The notes beneath the pieces are model-generated. The model searched no databases and had not been told where the DNA came from. It worked only from the letters and a program-made list of their open reading frames with translations. DNA of 64,000 bases from Acerihabitans arboris (GTDB taxonomy: Bacteria > Pseudomonadota > Gammaproteobacteria > Enterobacterales > Enterobacteriaceae). A program made the position numbers and the translations under genes. The first letter of the stretch is position 1, and each line of letters opens with the position of its first letter. Of the stretch, positions 18,106-25,986 are shown piece after piece. The stretch spans positions 62,001-126,000 of the forward strand of contig NZ_WUBS01000009.1 of NCBI RefSeq assembly GCF_010131535.1. The letters run 5' to 3'.

Positions 18106-18686
18106 CAGCACACCTCTACATGAGTGGTTCGGGGAATCGCCATCAGGCCGTCGTCGCAGGCCAGCAGGAAATCGAGGCCGAGCGGGAAACGCTGCGGACG
18201 ATCGAGCAGATAAGCCAGCAACGGCGCCGGCAACACCGGGGCGACCCGGCGCTGATGTTCGATGCCCGGGCCGCTCAGGCGCAGCGGCGCGCCTCCGGAC
18301 AGGCTATCGATTTGCACCAATACCGTCGCGCCGAGCTCCGGCGAAATTTCGCTGCCATATGGCAACGCCTGGAGCTGCGCGGCGCTAAGCCGGCTATCGA
18401 GCAGGGCAAGGCAGGCAGCCTGCGGGCGTTCGGCCAGCGGCGCGCCGGTATGGAAACGCAGGCTGTTCAACAAGGTGTCGCCGTCCAGCGCCTGGCAAAG
18501 ATAGAGCGGGGTTTCGCCATCGGCCAGCGTCAGCAGCACGGCGGTCGCCGCCCGCCCGAGCTGGTCCCACGCGTCGTTGCCCGACAGCGTTACCTCGGCG
18601 CCGGGTTCGCTTAATGCCTTGAGGATTAGGCGGAAGGCACGCTGGGACTGGTGAACCGGCTCGGTAAATCCCGGCAGTAACGTCAT
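18105..18686 (-). CDS. phnH: C-P lyase core subunit PhnH
   Basis: 193 residues (E. coli 194). Core member of the PhnGHIJ complex, a fold related to PLP-dependent transferases but without the cofactor lysine. Opening MTLLPGFTEPVHQSQRAFR and the closing GLDFLLACDDGLMAIPRTTHVEVC are characteristic. It is translationally coupled on both sides (TGATG overlaps with phnG and phnI). Confidence 0.94.
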   Translation of the reverse strand: MTLLPGFTEPVHQSQRAFRLILKALSEPGAEVTLSGNDAWDQLGRAATAVLLTLADGETPLYLCQALDGDTLLNSLRFHTGAPLAERPQAACLALLDSRLSAAQLQALPYGSEISPELGATVLVQIDSLSGGAPLRLSGPGIEHQRRVAPVLPAPLLAYLLDRPQRFPLGLDFLLACDDGLMAIPRTTHVEVC

Positions 18687-19132
18687 CAGTTATCCCCCCG
18701 CACCAGGGTAAAGAAATCCACCCGGCTGGCGGCAATTTCCCGCGCCCGTGATTGATGTCGCTCCTGCTGCCGGGCGGCGAGCGGCTCGACTAACTGCTGC
18801 TGCAGGCGTGCATGGTATTGCGGCTGTTGCAGCAGGGCGTCGGCCAGGGCGCACAGCTCGGCATGGGTTTTGTCGCGTCCGGCCACGTAGCTGTAGCCAT
18901 AGGTCCCGTCGTCCAGCCGCACTACCGCCCGGGTTATCGTCATATCGCCCAGGACAAAACGGCGGCCGGTGGCGCCCATGCGCGCTATCAGCTGGGTAAG
19001 GCCGGTTTCCGGCGCGCGGATAATATGAAAAGGAATATTAAGATCCAGCGCCCGCCACCCGGCCTGTAATTCTCCCGCGGGGCTGGATGCCAGTACCGAC
19101 ATCCAGCGCTGTCTTTGCTGTTGGGTAACCAT
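18686..19132 (-). CDS. phnG: C-P lyase core subunit PhnG
   Basis: 148 residues (E. coli 150). Core subunit of the PhnGHIJ complex. Recognisable segments are QRWMSVLASSPAGEL, the FHIIRAPETGLTQLIARMGATG stretch, FVLGDMTITRAVV and the near-invariant GTYGYSYVAGRDKTHAELCALADALL. It begins immediately after the phnF stop with no spacer, and ends overlapping phnH. Confidence 0.94.
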   Translation of the reverse strand: MVTQQQRQRWMSVLASSPAGELQAGWRALDLNIPFHIIRAPETGLTQLIARMGATGRRFVLGDMTITRAVVRLDDGTYGYSYVAGRDKTHAELCALADALLQQPQYHARLQQQLVEPLAARQQERHQSRAREIAASRVDFFTLVRGDN

Positions 19133-19861
19133 TCAGTGCTCCATCGTTAGTTCGATCATATCGGCGCGCGCCAGGGTGAAGGAGTATTCCGCCAGCCGGT
19201 CGCCATCGCCGCAGGTGTTGAGCGTGCGCACGCACAGCAGCGGGACTTGATTGGCGACCTCCAGCAGTTGGCTTTCCTTGGTCTGGGCGCGCCGGGCGCT
19301 GATGCGCGTTTGCCTGCGCGCCAGGCTCTGGCCGAGGCGCGCCTTGATAAATTCATGCAGCGAACCGCTCTCGAACTGCTGCAGGGCGGGCCACCAGTCC
19401 AGATCCGGCAGGTAATGATCGATCACGCTGAGCGGCACGCCGTTCACCCGGCGCAGTGTACGTAAGTGAATAACGTTTTCGCCGGTTTGGCATGACAGCG
19501 CGCTCGCCACCGGCACGCTGCACGGCCGCAGCACCGCCAGCAGCAGTTCGCTGGTGGGATGGCTGCCCTGATCCAGCAGGTTTTGGCTAAAATGCGCCCG
19601 GGCATGCAGCGGATAGTCATAAGGACGCATCAGCACCAGGATGCCGATGCCGTGCCGACGCTGCAGCCAGCCCCGGTCAACCAGCTGATCCACCGCGCGG
19701 CGCAGGGTATGGCGGTTAACCTGATAGCGTTCCGCCAGGCGTTGTTCCGAGGGCAGGTATTCGCCGCAGTGATACTGCGTGCGCAGCTCCTGCTCAAGCA
19801 GCGCCGCAATATGTTGGTAGAGCGTGGGGTAACTGGTCGGATGTCTAGATAACTGTATCAT
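19133..19861 (-). CDS. phnF: GntR/HutC-family phosphonate regulator PhnF
   Basis: 242 residues from ATG 19861 (E. coli 241); a start five codons earlier (19876) lacks an SD, whereas GGAG lies nine bases before 19861. The N-terminal winged HTH (LPSEQRLAERYQVNRHTLRR then GWLQRRHGIG) is followed by a UTRA effector domain (SQNLLDQGSHPTSELLLAVL, ENVIHLRTLRRVNGVPLSVI, ISARRAQTKES, ending RADMIELTMEH), all close to E. coli PhnF. It heads the leftward phn operon. Confidence 0.95.
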   Translation of the reverse strand: MIQLSRHPTSYPTLYQHIAALLEQELRTQYHCGEYLPSEQRLAERYQVNRHTLRRAVDQLVDRGWLQRRHGIGILVLMRPYDYPLHARAHFSQNLLDQGSHPTSELLLAVLRPCSVPVASALSCQTGENVIHLRTLRRVNGVPLSVIDHYLPDLDWWPALQQFESGSLHEFIKARLGQSLARRQTRISARRAQTKESQLLEVANQVPLLCVRTLNTCGDGDRLAEYSFTLARADMIELTMEH

Positions 19862-19978
19862 AATGGAAATCTCCATGGGCGGTGATCACCGGTGCAAAAA
19901 TAATGGGATAACGCGATGTTGTTGAGGCGCATGATAATTAATCCGCTATGGCATTGCGGTACATGATGCGGGTACAAG

Positions 19979-20007
19979 ATGACAGTTCGGTTAATAAAAG
20001 ATGACAT
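19979..20007 (-). promoter_or_regulatory. Pho-box-like site for the leftward phn operon
   Basis: On the minus strand ATGTCAT (20007..20001) and CTGTCAT (19985..19979) are 22 bases apart, two times the 11-bp PhoB half-site period, with AT-rich spacers. The last half-site is 118 bases upstream of the phnF start. This fits phosphate-starvation control of the C-P lyase operon. Confidence 0.5.
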
Positions 20008-20168
20008 GAGAATGAATAATATTCGCGCCGGCGCGGCGGATAAAAAATGCCGGAATCAATCTTGTAACGATGCGCCGTGGGTAATGATATATTCATATTG
20101 AGATCGGTCGCTGGCAATGACATTAAATCCTGGCAGCGTAATCTGAGCATCATAATAACATCATCCTG

Positions 20169-20186
20169 CTGTCATAAATTAATCCG
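20169..20186 (+). promoter_or_regulatory. Pho-box-like site upstream of phnC
   Basis: CTGTCATAAAT (20169-20179) is a perfect PhoB half-site with the AT-rich tail; the next 11-bp unit (TAATCCGT..) is degenerate. It lies 66 bases before the phnC start codon. Support is the single half-site plus gene context. Confidence 0.45.
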
Positions 20187-20234
20187 TTAATAGCAATCCA
20201 TAACGGTTTGGTAGTCTGGCTCGGGAGTAAATAT

Positions 20235-21068
20235 ATGGCACAGGCGATGTTAAAACTGGCGCACCCCGGCCAACCCGGACAGCTGTCGGTACCGCAAACC
20301 AAGGTATTGGCGGTGAAGGGACTCAACAAGCATTTCCAGGCGCAGAATAACGTGCTGAACGATATTAACTTTGATCTGTACGCCGGTGAATTTGTCGCGG
20401 TGATCGGCCGCTCCGGCGCGGGAAAATCCACCCTGCTGCATATCCTCAACGGCTCCCTGCCTGCCTCCGGCGGCGAAATTCTACATTACCCGCCGGACGG
20501 CGCCATCCTGGATATCGCCCGGCTGTCCCCACGCCAGATGCGCCGGTGGCGCGCGCAGTGCGGCATGATCTACCAGGATTTTTGCCTGGTGCCGCGCCTT
20601 GACGTGTTAACCAACGTCCTGTTGGGACGGCTGAGCCAAACCTCGACGTTAAAATCGCTGTTTAAGATATTTGACGATAAAGACCGCGCCAGGGCGATTG
20701 AGCTTTTGCAGTGGCTGAATATGTTGCCCCATGCCCTGCAGCGGGCGGAGCATCTCTCGGGCGGGCAAATGCAAAGGGTGGCCATTTGCCGCGCCTTGAT
20801 GCAAAACCCGAAAATAATGCTGGCGGATGAACCGGTGGCTTCCCTCGATCCCAAGAATACCCGCCGTATCATGGATGCGCTGCAAAAGGTGGCTGAAAAT
20901 AATATTTCCGTGGTGATAAATCTGCATTCCGTCGAATTAGTTAAAGAATACTGTACGCGGGTAATAGGTATAGCACAGGGACGGATTGTGTATGACGGCC
21001 AGCCCGACGGGCTTGATGAGCAGGTCTTGCAGATATTATATGGCGATGAAATCGCCCAGGTTCATTAA
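20235..21068 (+). CDS. phnC: Phosphonate ABC transporter ATP-binding protein PhnC
   Basis: 277 residues (E. coli 262) from the ATG at 20235, which follows GGGAG by seven bases; the frame extends to a TTG at 20208 without SD. Walker [13 protein letters not shown]-loop [20 protein letters not shown], signature [15 protein letters not shown], Walker [14 protein letters not shown] and the switch His in VINLHSVEL are present. It energises phosphonate import with PhnD and the two PhnE subunits. Confidence 0.94.
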   Translation: MAQAMLKLAHPGQPGQLSVPQTKVLAVKGLNKHFQAQNNVLNDINFDLYAGEFVAVIGRSGAGKSTLLHILNGSLPASGGEILHYPPDGAILDIARLSPRQMRRWRAQCGMIYQDFCLVPRLDVLTNVLLGRLSQTSTLKSLFKIFDDKDRARAIELLQWLNMLPHALQRAEHLSGGQMQRVAICRALMQNPKIMLADEPVASLDPKNTRRIMDALQKVAENNISVVINLHSVELVKEYCTRVIGIAQGRIVYDGQPDGLDEQVLQILYGDEIAQVH

Positions 21069-21161
21069 GTTTCACAATAACATCCGCTGACGGATCAGCG
21101 CAGGCATTAATTAACCAGTGATTGTTTTCATTTCCCCCATAGACACACAAAGGCTATTTTA

Positions 21162-22094
21162 ATGAAAAAAACATATCTTCTGATAAACATCCTGGCCGGC
21201 GCCATCATGTCCTTTAATGCCGGTGCGGCCGATGCCCCGAAAGAACTTAACCTGGGTATCCTCGGCGGGCAGAATGCGACACAGCAAATTGGCGACAATA
21301 TGTGTGTGAAAGACTTCCTGGATAAAAAATTAAATGTCGATACCAAATTGCGCAACTCCTCCGATTATTCCGGCGTAATCCAGGGCTTATTAGGCGAAAA
21401 GGTGGATATGGTGTTGAGCATGTCGCCGTCATCTTTTGCCTCGGTGTATATCGCTAATCCCAACGCGGTAGATCTGGCGGGCATTGTGGTGGACGATTCC
21501 GACCAATCACGAGGTTACCATTCGGTGGTGGTCGTTAAAGCCGACAGCCCATACCAAAAACTGGAAGATTTAAAAGGTCAATCTTTTGGTTTTGCCGATC
21601 AGGATTCAACGTCGGGCTATTTGATACCGGATCACGTGTTCAAAAAGCAATTTGGCGGCAATATCGATAATAAATACAATAACTTTTTCTCCAGCGTTAC
21701 CTTTTCCGGCGGCCATGAGCAGGACATTCTTGGCGTGCTGAACGGTCAGTTCGAGGGTGCGGTGACCTGGGCATCGATGGTGGGCGATTACAATACCGGT
21801 TATAACACCGGCGCCTTTGTCCGCCTGATCAAAGCGGACCATCCCGATTTGATGAAACAAATCCGCATTATCTGGCAATCGCCGCTGATCCCCAACGGTC
21901 CGATATTAGTGCGCCACTCCCTGCCGGCGGATTTTAAGGCCAAACTGGTCGACGCCATCCAGCAGTTGGATAAACAAGACCACCAATGCTTTATCAAGGC
22001 GGTGGGAGGCAAGCAGCATATCGCCCCCACGTCCCTGAAGGAATTCCAGGATATTATCGACCTGAAACGCGATTTGATTAAAGGCAATCGCTAA
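21162..22094 (+). CDS. phnD: Phosphonate-binding periplasmic protein PhnD
   Basis: 310 residues with a cleavable signal peptide (MKKTYLLINILAGAIMSFNAGAADA). The mature protein has the PhnD/SsuA-like fold: LNLGILGGQNATQQIGDN at the first strand, the ligand-binding DMVLSMSPSSFASVYIANP segment, YHSVVVVKADSP and the DQDSTSGYLIP motif whose Ser-Thr-Ser contacts the phosphonate. It sits 93 bases after phnC and 68 before phnE1. Confidence 0.94.
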   Translation: MKKTYLLINILAGAIMSFNAGAADAPKELNLGILGGQNATQQIGDNMCVKDFLDKKLNVDTKLRNSSDYSGVIQGLLGEKVDMVLSMSPSSFASVYIANPNAVDLAGIVVDDSDQSRGYHSVVVVKADSPYQKLEDLKGQSFGFADQDSTSGYLIPDHVFKKQFGGNIDNKYNNFFSSVTFSGGHEQDILGVLNGQFEGAVTWASMVGDYNTGYNTGAFVRLIKADHPDLMKQIRIIWQSPLIPNGPILVRHSLPADFKAKLVDAIQQLDKQDHQCFIKAVGGKQHIAPTSLKEFQDIIDLKRDLIKGNR

Positions 22095-22162
22095 GGCGCG
22101 ATGTTGTTAACCCATGCCGGCCCGTCTGTTGCAGGCGGCCGGCATTTAACCGATGGCCTATT

Positions 22163-23026
22163 TTGAATACTGATTTCAATCACTATTACCAGCAGGTGCG
22201 GCGCAAACATAAGCGCGACACGCTGTTATGGTCCGGGGCGTTGGTGGTGCTGTATCTCGGCGCCGGCAATATCGCCGAATTCAATCTGTACGCCGTATGG
22301 GTTGCCATCCCTCATTTCTTTGACTATCTAGCGCAAACGATACCCGTCCTCCGCTGGCAGGTATTGTTGGCCGACCGCCATACCCTGGGATCGCTGTCTT
22401 ACTGGGGTTACCGGCTGCCTGTCCAGCTGCCGCTGATTTGGGATACGGTGCAGCTGGCGCTGGCCTCGACGATGATTTCGGTACTGGTGGCGAGCGCGCT
22501 GGCGTTTCTGGCGGCCAACAATACCCATAGTCCCCTGCCGGTGCGTATTGCCCTGCGCACGCTGGTGGCGTTCCTGCGCACCATGCCGGAGCTGGCCTGG
22601 GCGGTGATGTTTGTGATGGCGTTTGGTATCGGCGCGTTCCCCGGTTTCCTGACGCTGGCGGTGCATACCGTCGGCAGCCTGACCAAACTGTTTTATGAAT
22701 CCATTGAGTCCGCCTCGGATAAACCCGTGCGCGGACTGGCCGCCTGCGGCGCGGGCACTTTGCAGCGCATGCGCTTCGGCCTGTGGCCGCAGGTGAAACC
22801 GATATTCTTGTCCTACAGCTTTATGCGCCTGGAAGTCAATTTCCGCCTGTCGACCATCCTTGGGCTGGTGGGGGCGGGGGGCATCGGCCAGGAACTGATG
22901 ACCAATATTAAACTCGATCAGTACGATCAGGTCAGCATGACGCTGCTGTTGATTATCCTGGTGGTGGCATTGCTGGATTATATTTCCGCCAGGCTGCGCA
23001 AATGGGTAGTGGAGGGAAAGGACTGA
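22163..23026 (+). CDS. phnE: Phosphonate ABC permease PhnE, first copy
   Basis: 287 residues. The start is a TTG at 22163, because no in-frame ATG or GTG precedes the conserved N-terminus; a six-codon frame ATG..TGA at 22153 overlaps it and could reinitiate. The protein has six hydrophobic segments and the permease EAA-type loop GLAACGAGTLQRMRFGLWPQ followed by LGLVGAGGIGQEL. FLRTMPELAWAVMFVMAFGIGAFPG is typical of PhnE. It overlaps the second permease as TGATG. Confidence 0.9.
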   Translation: MNTDFNHYYQQVRRKHKRDTLLWSGALVVLYLGAGNIAEFNLYAVWVAIPHFFDYLAQTIPVLRWQVLLADRHTLGSLSYWGYRLPVQLPLIWDTVQLALASTMISVLVASALAFLAANNTHSPLPVRIALRTLVAFLRTMPELAWAVMFVMAFGIGAFPGFLTLAVHTVGSLTKLFYESIESASDKPVRGLAACGAGTLQRMRFGLWPQVKPIFLSYSFMRLEVNFRLSTILGLVGAGGIGQELMTNIKLDQYDQVSMTLLLIILVVALLDYISARLRKWVVEGKD

Positions 23027-23937
23027 TGTTAACCAATACGTTGCCGCCACAGGCGCTGGCGCAATTCAAACGCCAGCACCGGGAGATCTTTGCCCGCCAA
23101 AACCGCTACCTGCGCCGGGTGGGGCTGATCGCCGCCGCCGTAGCGCTGTATTATATCTATTTTTTTTCGGCGTTCGGCCTGCCGTGGCCGCGTTTTTTGC
23201 TCGGCTGCCAGCAAATCGGCCACTACCTGGCGCGCATGCTGGTCTGGCATAATGTGGCCAACTGGCCGTTTTCCTACTATCTCGGACAGATATTCCTTAC
23301 CATCGCCATCGTCTGGGTAGGGACCCTTACCGCGACCCTGATTGCCCTGCCCCTGTCTTTCCTGGCGGCGCGCAATGTGATGTCCACGCCGGCGCTGCGG
23401 CCGATAGCCCGGGTGGTCCGCCACGCGTTTGATATTTTTCGCGGTATCGACATGGCCATCTGGGGAATGGTGTTCGTGCGCGCGGTCGGCATGGGACCGC
23501 TGGCCGGGGTAATGGCGATTATCGTGCAGGATGTCGGCCTGCTCGGCAAACTGTATGCCGAGGGACATGAGGCGGTGGATAAATTACCCGGTCGCGGCCT
23601 GGGCGCGGTGGGCGCCAACTATGTGCAGAAACAGCGGTTCGGCATCTATACGCAATCTTTTCCCACCTTCCTGGCGCTCAGCCTGTACCAGATCGAGTCC
23701 AATACCCGCTCAGCCGCGGTGCTGGGTTTTGTCGGCGCGGGCGGGGTAGGCCTGGTGTACGCTGAAAACATGCGCCTGTGGAATTGGGATGTGGTGATGT
23801 TTATCACCCTGGTGCTGGTGGCGATCGTGATGGTAATGGATAAGATCTCGGCCATGCTGCGCAAAAAATATATCACCGGCCAAGAGATCCCATTGTTCCA
23901 GCCGTCGCCGCCGCAGCTAACCCCCGACCAGCCATAG
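23026..23937 (+). CDS. phnE: Phosphonate ABC permease PhnE, second copy
   Basis: 303 residues from the ATG at 23026 overlapping the previous stop. Six membrane segments; conserved FDIFRGIDMAIWGMVFVRAVG, the coupling loop VGANYVQKQRFGIYTQSFP and VLGFVGAGGVGLVYAENMRL. It is clearly paralogous to the first PhnE, so the importer is probably a PhnE1-PhnE2 heterodimer, as in several other proteobacteria. It is the last gene of the rightward unit and is convergent with allophanate hydrolase. Confidence 0.91.
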   Translation: MLTNTLPPQALAQFKRQHREIFARQNRYLRRVGLIAAAVALYYIYFFSAFGLPWPRFLLGCQQIGHYLARMLVWHNVANWPFSYYLGQIFLTIAIVWVGTLTATLIALPLSFLAARNVMSTPALRPIARVVRHAFDIFRGIDMAIWGMVFVRAVGMGPLAGVMAIIVQDVGLLGKLYAEGHEAVDKLPGRGLGAVGANYVQKQRFGIYTQSFPTFLALSLYQIESNTRSAAVLGFVGAGGVGLVYAENMRLWNWDVVMFITLVLVAIVMVMDKISAMLRKKYITGQEIPLFQPSPPQLTPDQP

Positions 23938-24019
23938 TAAACCGTCCCGCGCCAGGCCCGCACTGAGGAGGCGCCCAGGCGGCTTACGCCGTTGGTCTCC
24001 ACGCCTCCCGGGCGGCCCC

Positions 24020-25849
24020 TCAGGCAAGCGGACCCGCCGCCTGCGCCTGGTCGGCGAGGTAAGCTCTCCAGCCGCCGTAGGCGGTAATATCGAGCGCGCT
24101 GCCCAGCGCCAGCGGTTCGCAGATAAAGCCCTTGACGCACCTGCCGTCGGCAAGCGTCAGGGTACCGATGCCCAGCGGCGCCGGGATCTCGGCCACGAAC
24201 TCGCCGAAGCGCGCCAGCGGAATATCCCACAGCTCCACTACAATGCCGGCCCCGGTGTCGGCTTTAACCAGCCCGGGCTTGGGCGGGCGGGTATCGGCCA
24301 GGGCGTACAGCCGGTAGCAGGGGGCGGTTTCGCTGGCTTCCACCAACACCGCGCCGCGCGAGGTGAGCTGCCCGTTCAGCGGCATGCCGGTGAGGTGAGC
24401 GCCCACTACCGCCAGCCGCACCTGATCGGCCGCCGGTGCTTCAACCGCCGCGGCGGCCGCGGGCGGCAGGCGGCGTCCGGTGGCTCCAAGCGGCAGGTCC
24501 AGCCCCTGCTGCCAGCGCCGGCCAAAGCTTGCCAGCGCGCGGTCATGCCATGCCGGCGCAATCAGGGTAATCCCGGCCGGCAGCCCGTCGTCGCGCAGCC
24601 CAGCGGGCAGCGCCAGCGCGCATAAATCCGCCAGGTTGGTAAAGTTGGTATAGGTGCCGAACTGCGAGTTGTACAGCACCGGCTCCCGGCGCATCTCTTC
24701 CAGGGTACGGATGGTGGGAGAAGTGGGTACTAACAACGCGTCAAAAGGCGCCAGCGCCTGGTTGATGGTACGGGCCAGTTCGGCGCGTTGATACTCCGCC
24801 CGCCAGGCGTCGCAGGCGCTGTAATTATCGCCGTTGGCGACAATGGCCGCCACCACCGGATCCATGCTTTCGGGGTGCGCGCGCATAATATCGCCCACCG
24901 CCACGGTGCGCTCCGCCACCCAGGCGCCGGCATACAGCTGTTCGGCCAGGCGGCGGAACGGGGTAAAGTCGATGGGCGCAAGCGCCACGCCCTGCGCTTC
25001 CAGCCCGCGCAGCGCGGCGGTAAACGCCCGTTCGGCGTCCTTATCGCCAAAAAACTCCAGCTGGTCCGGCACGGCAAAACGGGGCGCGGCCCCCATCGCC
25101 GCCGGCGCGGTGGCGGGATGCGGGCGTGAATACGCGTCGCGGGCATCATAACCGCCGGCGATCCCGGCGATGCGATGCGTGTCGCCGACGGTGAGGGCAA
25201 AAATCGATACGCAGTCGTTGAGCCGGCAGGCGGGCAATACGCCGCGGGCGGACAGCCAGCCTTTGGTGGGTTTCAGGCCGACAATATTGTTAAAACCCGC
25301 GGGCACCCGGCCGGATCCGGCGGTATCGGTGCCCAGCGCAAAGGGCACCAGGCCGCGCGCCACCGCCGACGCCGACCCGGAGCTGGAGCCGCCGCTGACA
25401 TAGGCCGGATTAAAGGTATTGGGCACCGCGCCATAGGGTGAACGCGTGCCCACCAGGCCGGTGGCGAACTGGTCCAGATTGGTTTTGCCGATGACCACCG
25501 CGCCGGCCGCCCGCAGGCGGGCCACCACCTCCGCGTCTTCTCCCGCCTGGCGGATAAATGCCGGGCAAGCGGCGCTGGTGGGCCAGCCGCCCACGTCGAT
25601 ATTATCCTTGACCGCAAAAGGAATGCCGTACAGGGGCAGGGCGCGCGGGTCGCCGCCGGCCGCCGCCACCCGTTCGCCGAGTTCCGCCAACTGCAGCTCA
25701 AGCAGGGCCTCGTCGGGCAGGTAAAGCCAGGCGGCGTCATCCATGCTTAAGCTGGCCAGCAGAGCGGCAAGGACCGGTTTTACCCCGTCGGGGTGCCGTT
25801 GATAGAACTGTTGCCACTCTGCAAGGGTGCCGGCGGTGATTGGCTGCAT
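24020..25849 (-). CDS. atzF: Allophanate hydrolase (AtzF-type)
   Basis: 609 residues, the normal AtzF length. It hydrolyses allophanate to ammonia and CO2. The amidase-signature domain (1-about 440) has the catalytic Lys in FAVKDNIDVGG, the cis-Ser in SGGSSSGSASAVA and the nucleophile Ser in LGTDTAGSGRVPAG. The C-terminal domain (about 470-600; LAVVGAHLTGMPLNGQL, YALADTRPPKPGL) is the AtzF-specific module. It is the last gene of the leftward operon, 137 bases after the carboxylase, separated by strong repeats. Confidence 0.94.
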   Translation of the reverse strand: MQPITAGTLAEWQQFYQRHPDGVKPVLAALLASLSMDDAAWLYLPDEALLELQLAELGERVAAAGGDPRALPLYGIPFAVKDNIDVGGWPTSAACPAFIRQAGEDAEVVARLRAAGAVVIGKTNLDQFATGLVGTRSPYGAVPNTFNPAYVSGGSSSGSASAVARGLVPFALGTDTAGSGRVPAGFNNIVGLKPTKGWLSARGVLPACRLNDCVSIFALTVGDTHRIAGIAGGYDARDAYSRPHPATAPAAMGAAPRFAVPDQLEFFGDKDAERAFTAALRGLEAQGVALAPIDFTPFRRLAEQLYAGAWVAERTVAVGDIMRAHPESMDPVVAAIVANGDNYSACDAWRAEYQRAELARTINQALAPFDALLVPTSPTIRTLEEMRREPVLYNSQFGTYTNFTNLADLCALALPAGLRDDGLPAGITLIAPAWHDRALASFGRRWQQGLDLPLGATGRRLPPAAAAAVEAPAADQVRLAVVGAHLTGMPLNGQLTSRGAVLVEASETAPCYRLYALADTRPPKPGLVKADTGAGIVVELWDIPLARFGEFVAEIPAPLGIGTLTLADGRCVKGFICEPLALGSALDITAYGGWRAYLADQAQAAGPLA

Positions 25850-25883
25850 AATTATGATCCTATCGGGTAAGAGTGATAAATAT

Positions 25884-25979
25884 TTTCACGCCGGCGACAT
25901 GCGCCGGCGTGAAACCGGCCGTTATCGGCAAATGCGCCGGGTCTCGCGCCGGCGCGCAGCCGGCCGTTGCCGGCAAACG
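25884..25979. repeat. Intra-operon inverted and direct repeats
   Basis: A 13-bp perfect inverted repeat TTTCACGCCGGCG / CGCCGGCGTGAAA (25884-25896 with 25902-25914, five-base loop) is followed by two copies of a 20-base repeat CCGGCCGTTRYCGGCAAAYG at 25915 and 25960. Between them lies another GC-rich self-complementary run. Together they fill almost the whole gap between the carboxylase and allophanate hydrolase genes. They could form a stable mRNA structure that tunes atzF expression or belong to a dispersed palindromic element. Confidence 0.75.
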
Positions 25980-25986
25980 GGCGGTG

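Larger units (their letters stand above)
19862..20234. other. Divergent control region between phnF and phnC
   Basis: About 370 AT-richer bases separating the two phn transcription units. It contains Pho-box-like half-sites facing both ways (listed separately) and a repeated CTGGCA at 20111 and 20130. No gene is visible in it. Confidence 0.6.
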
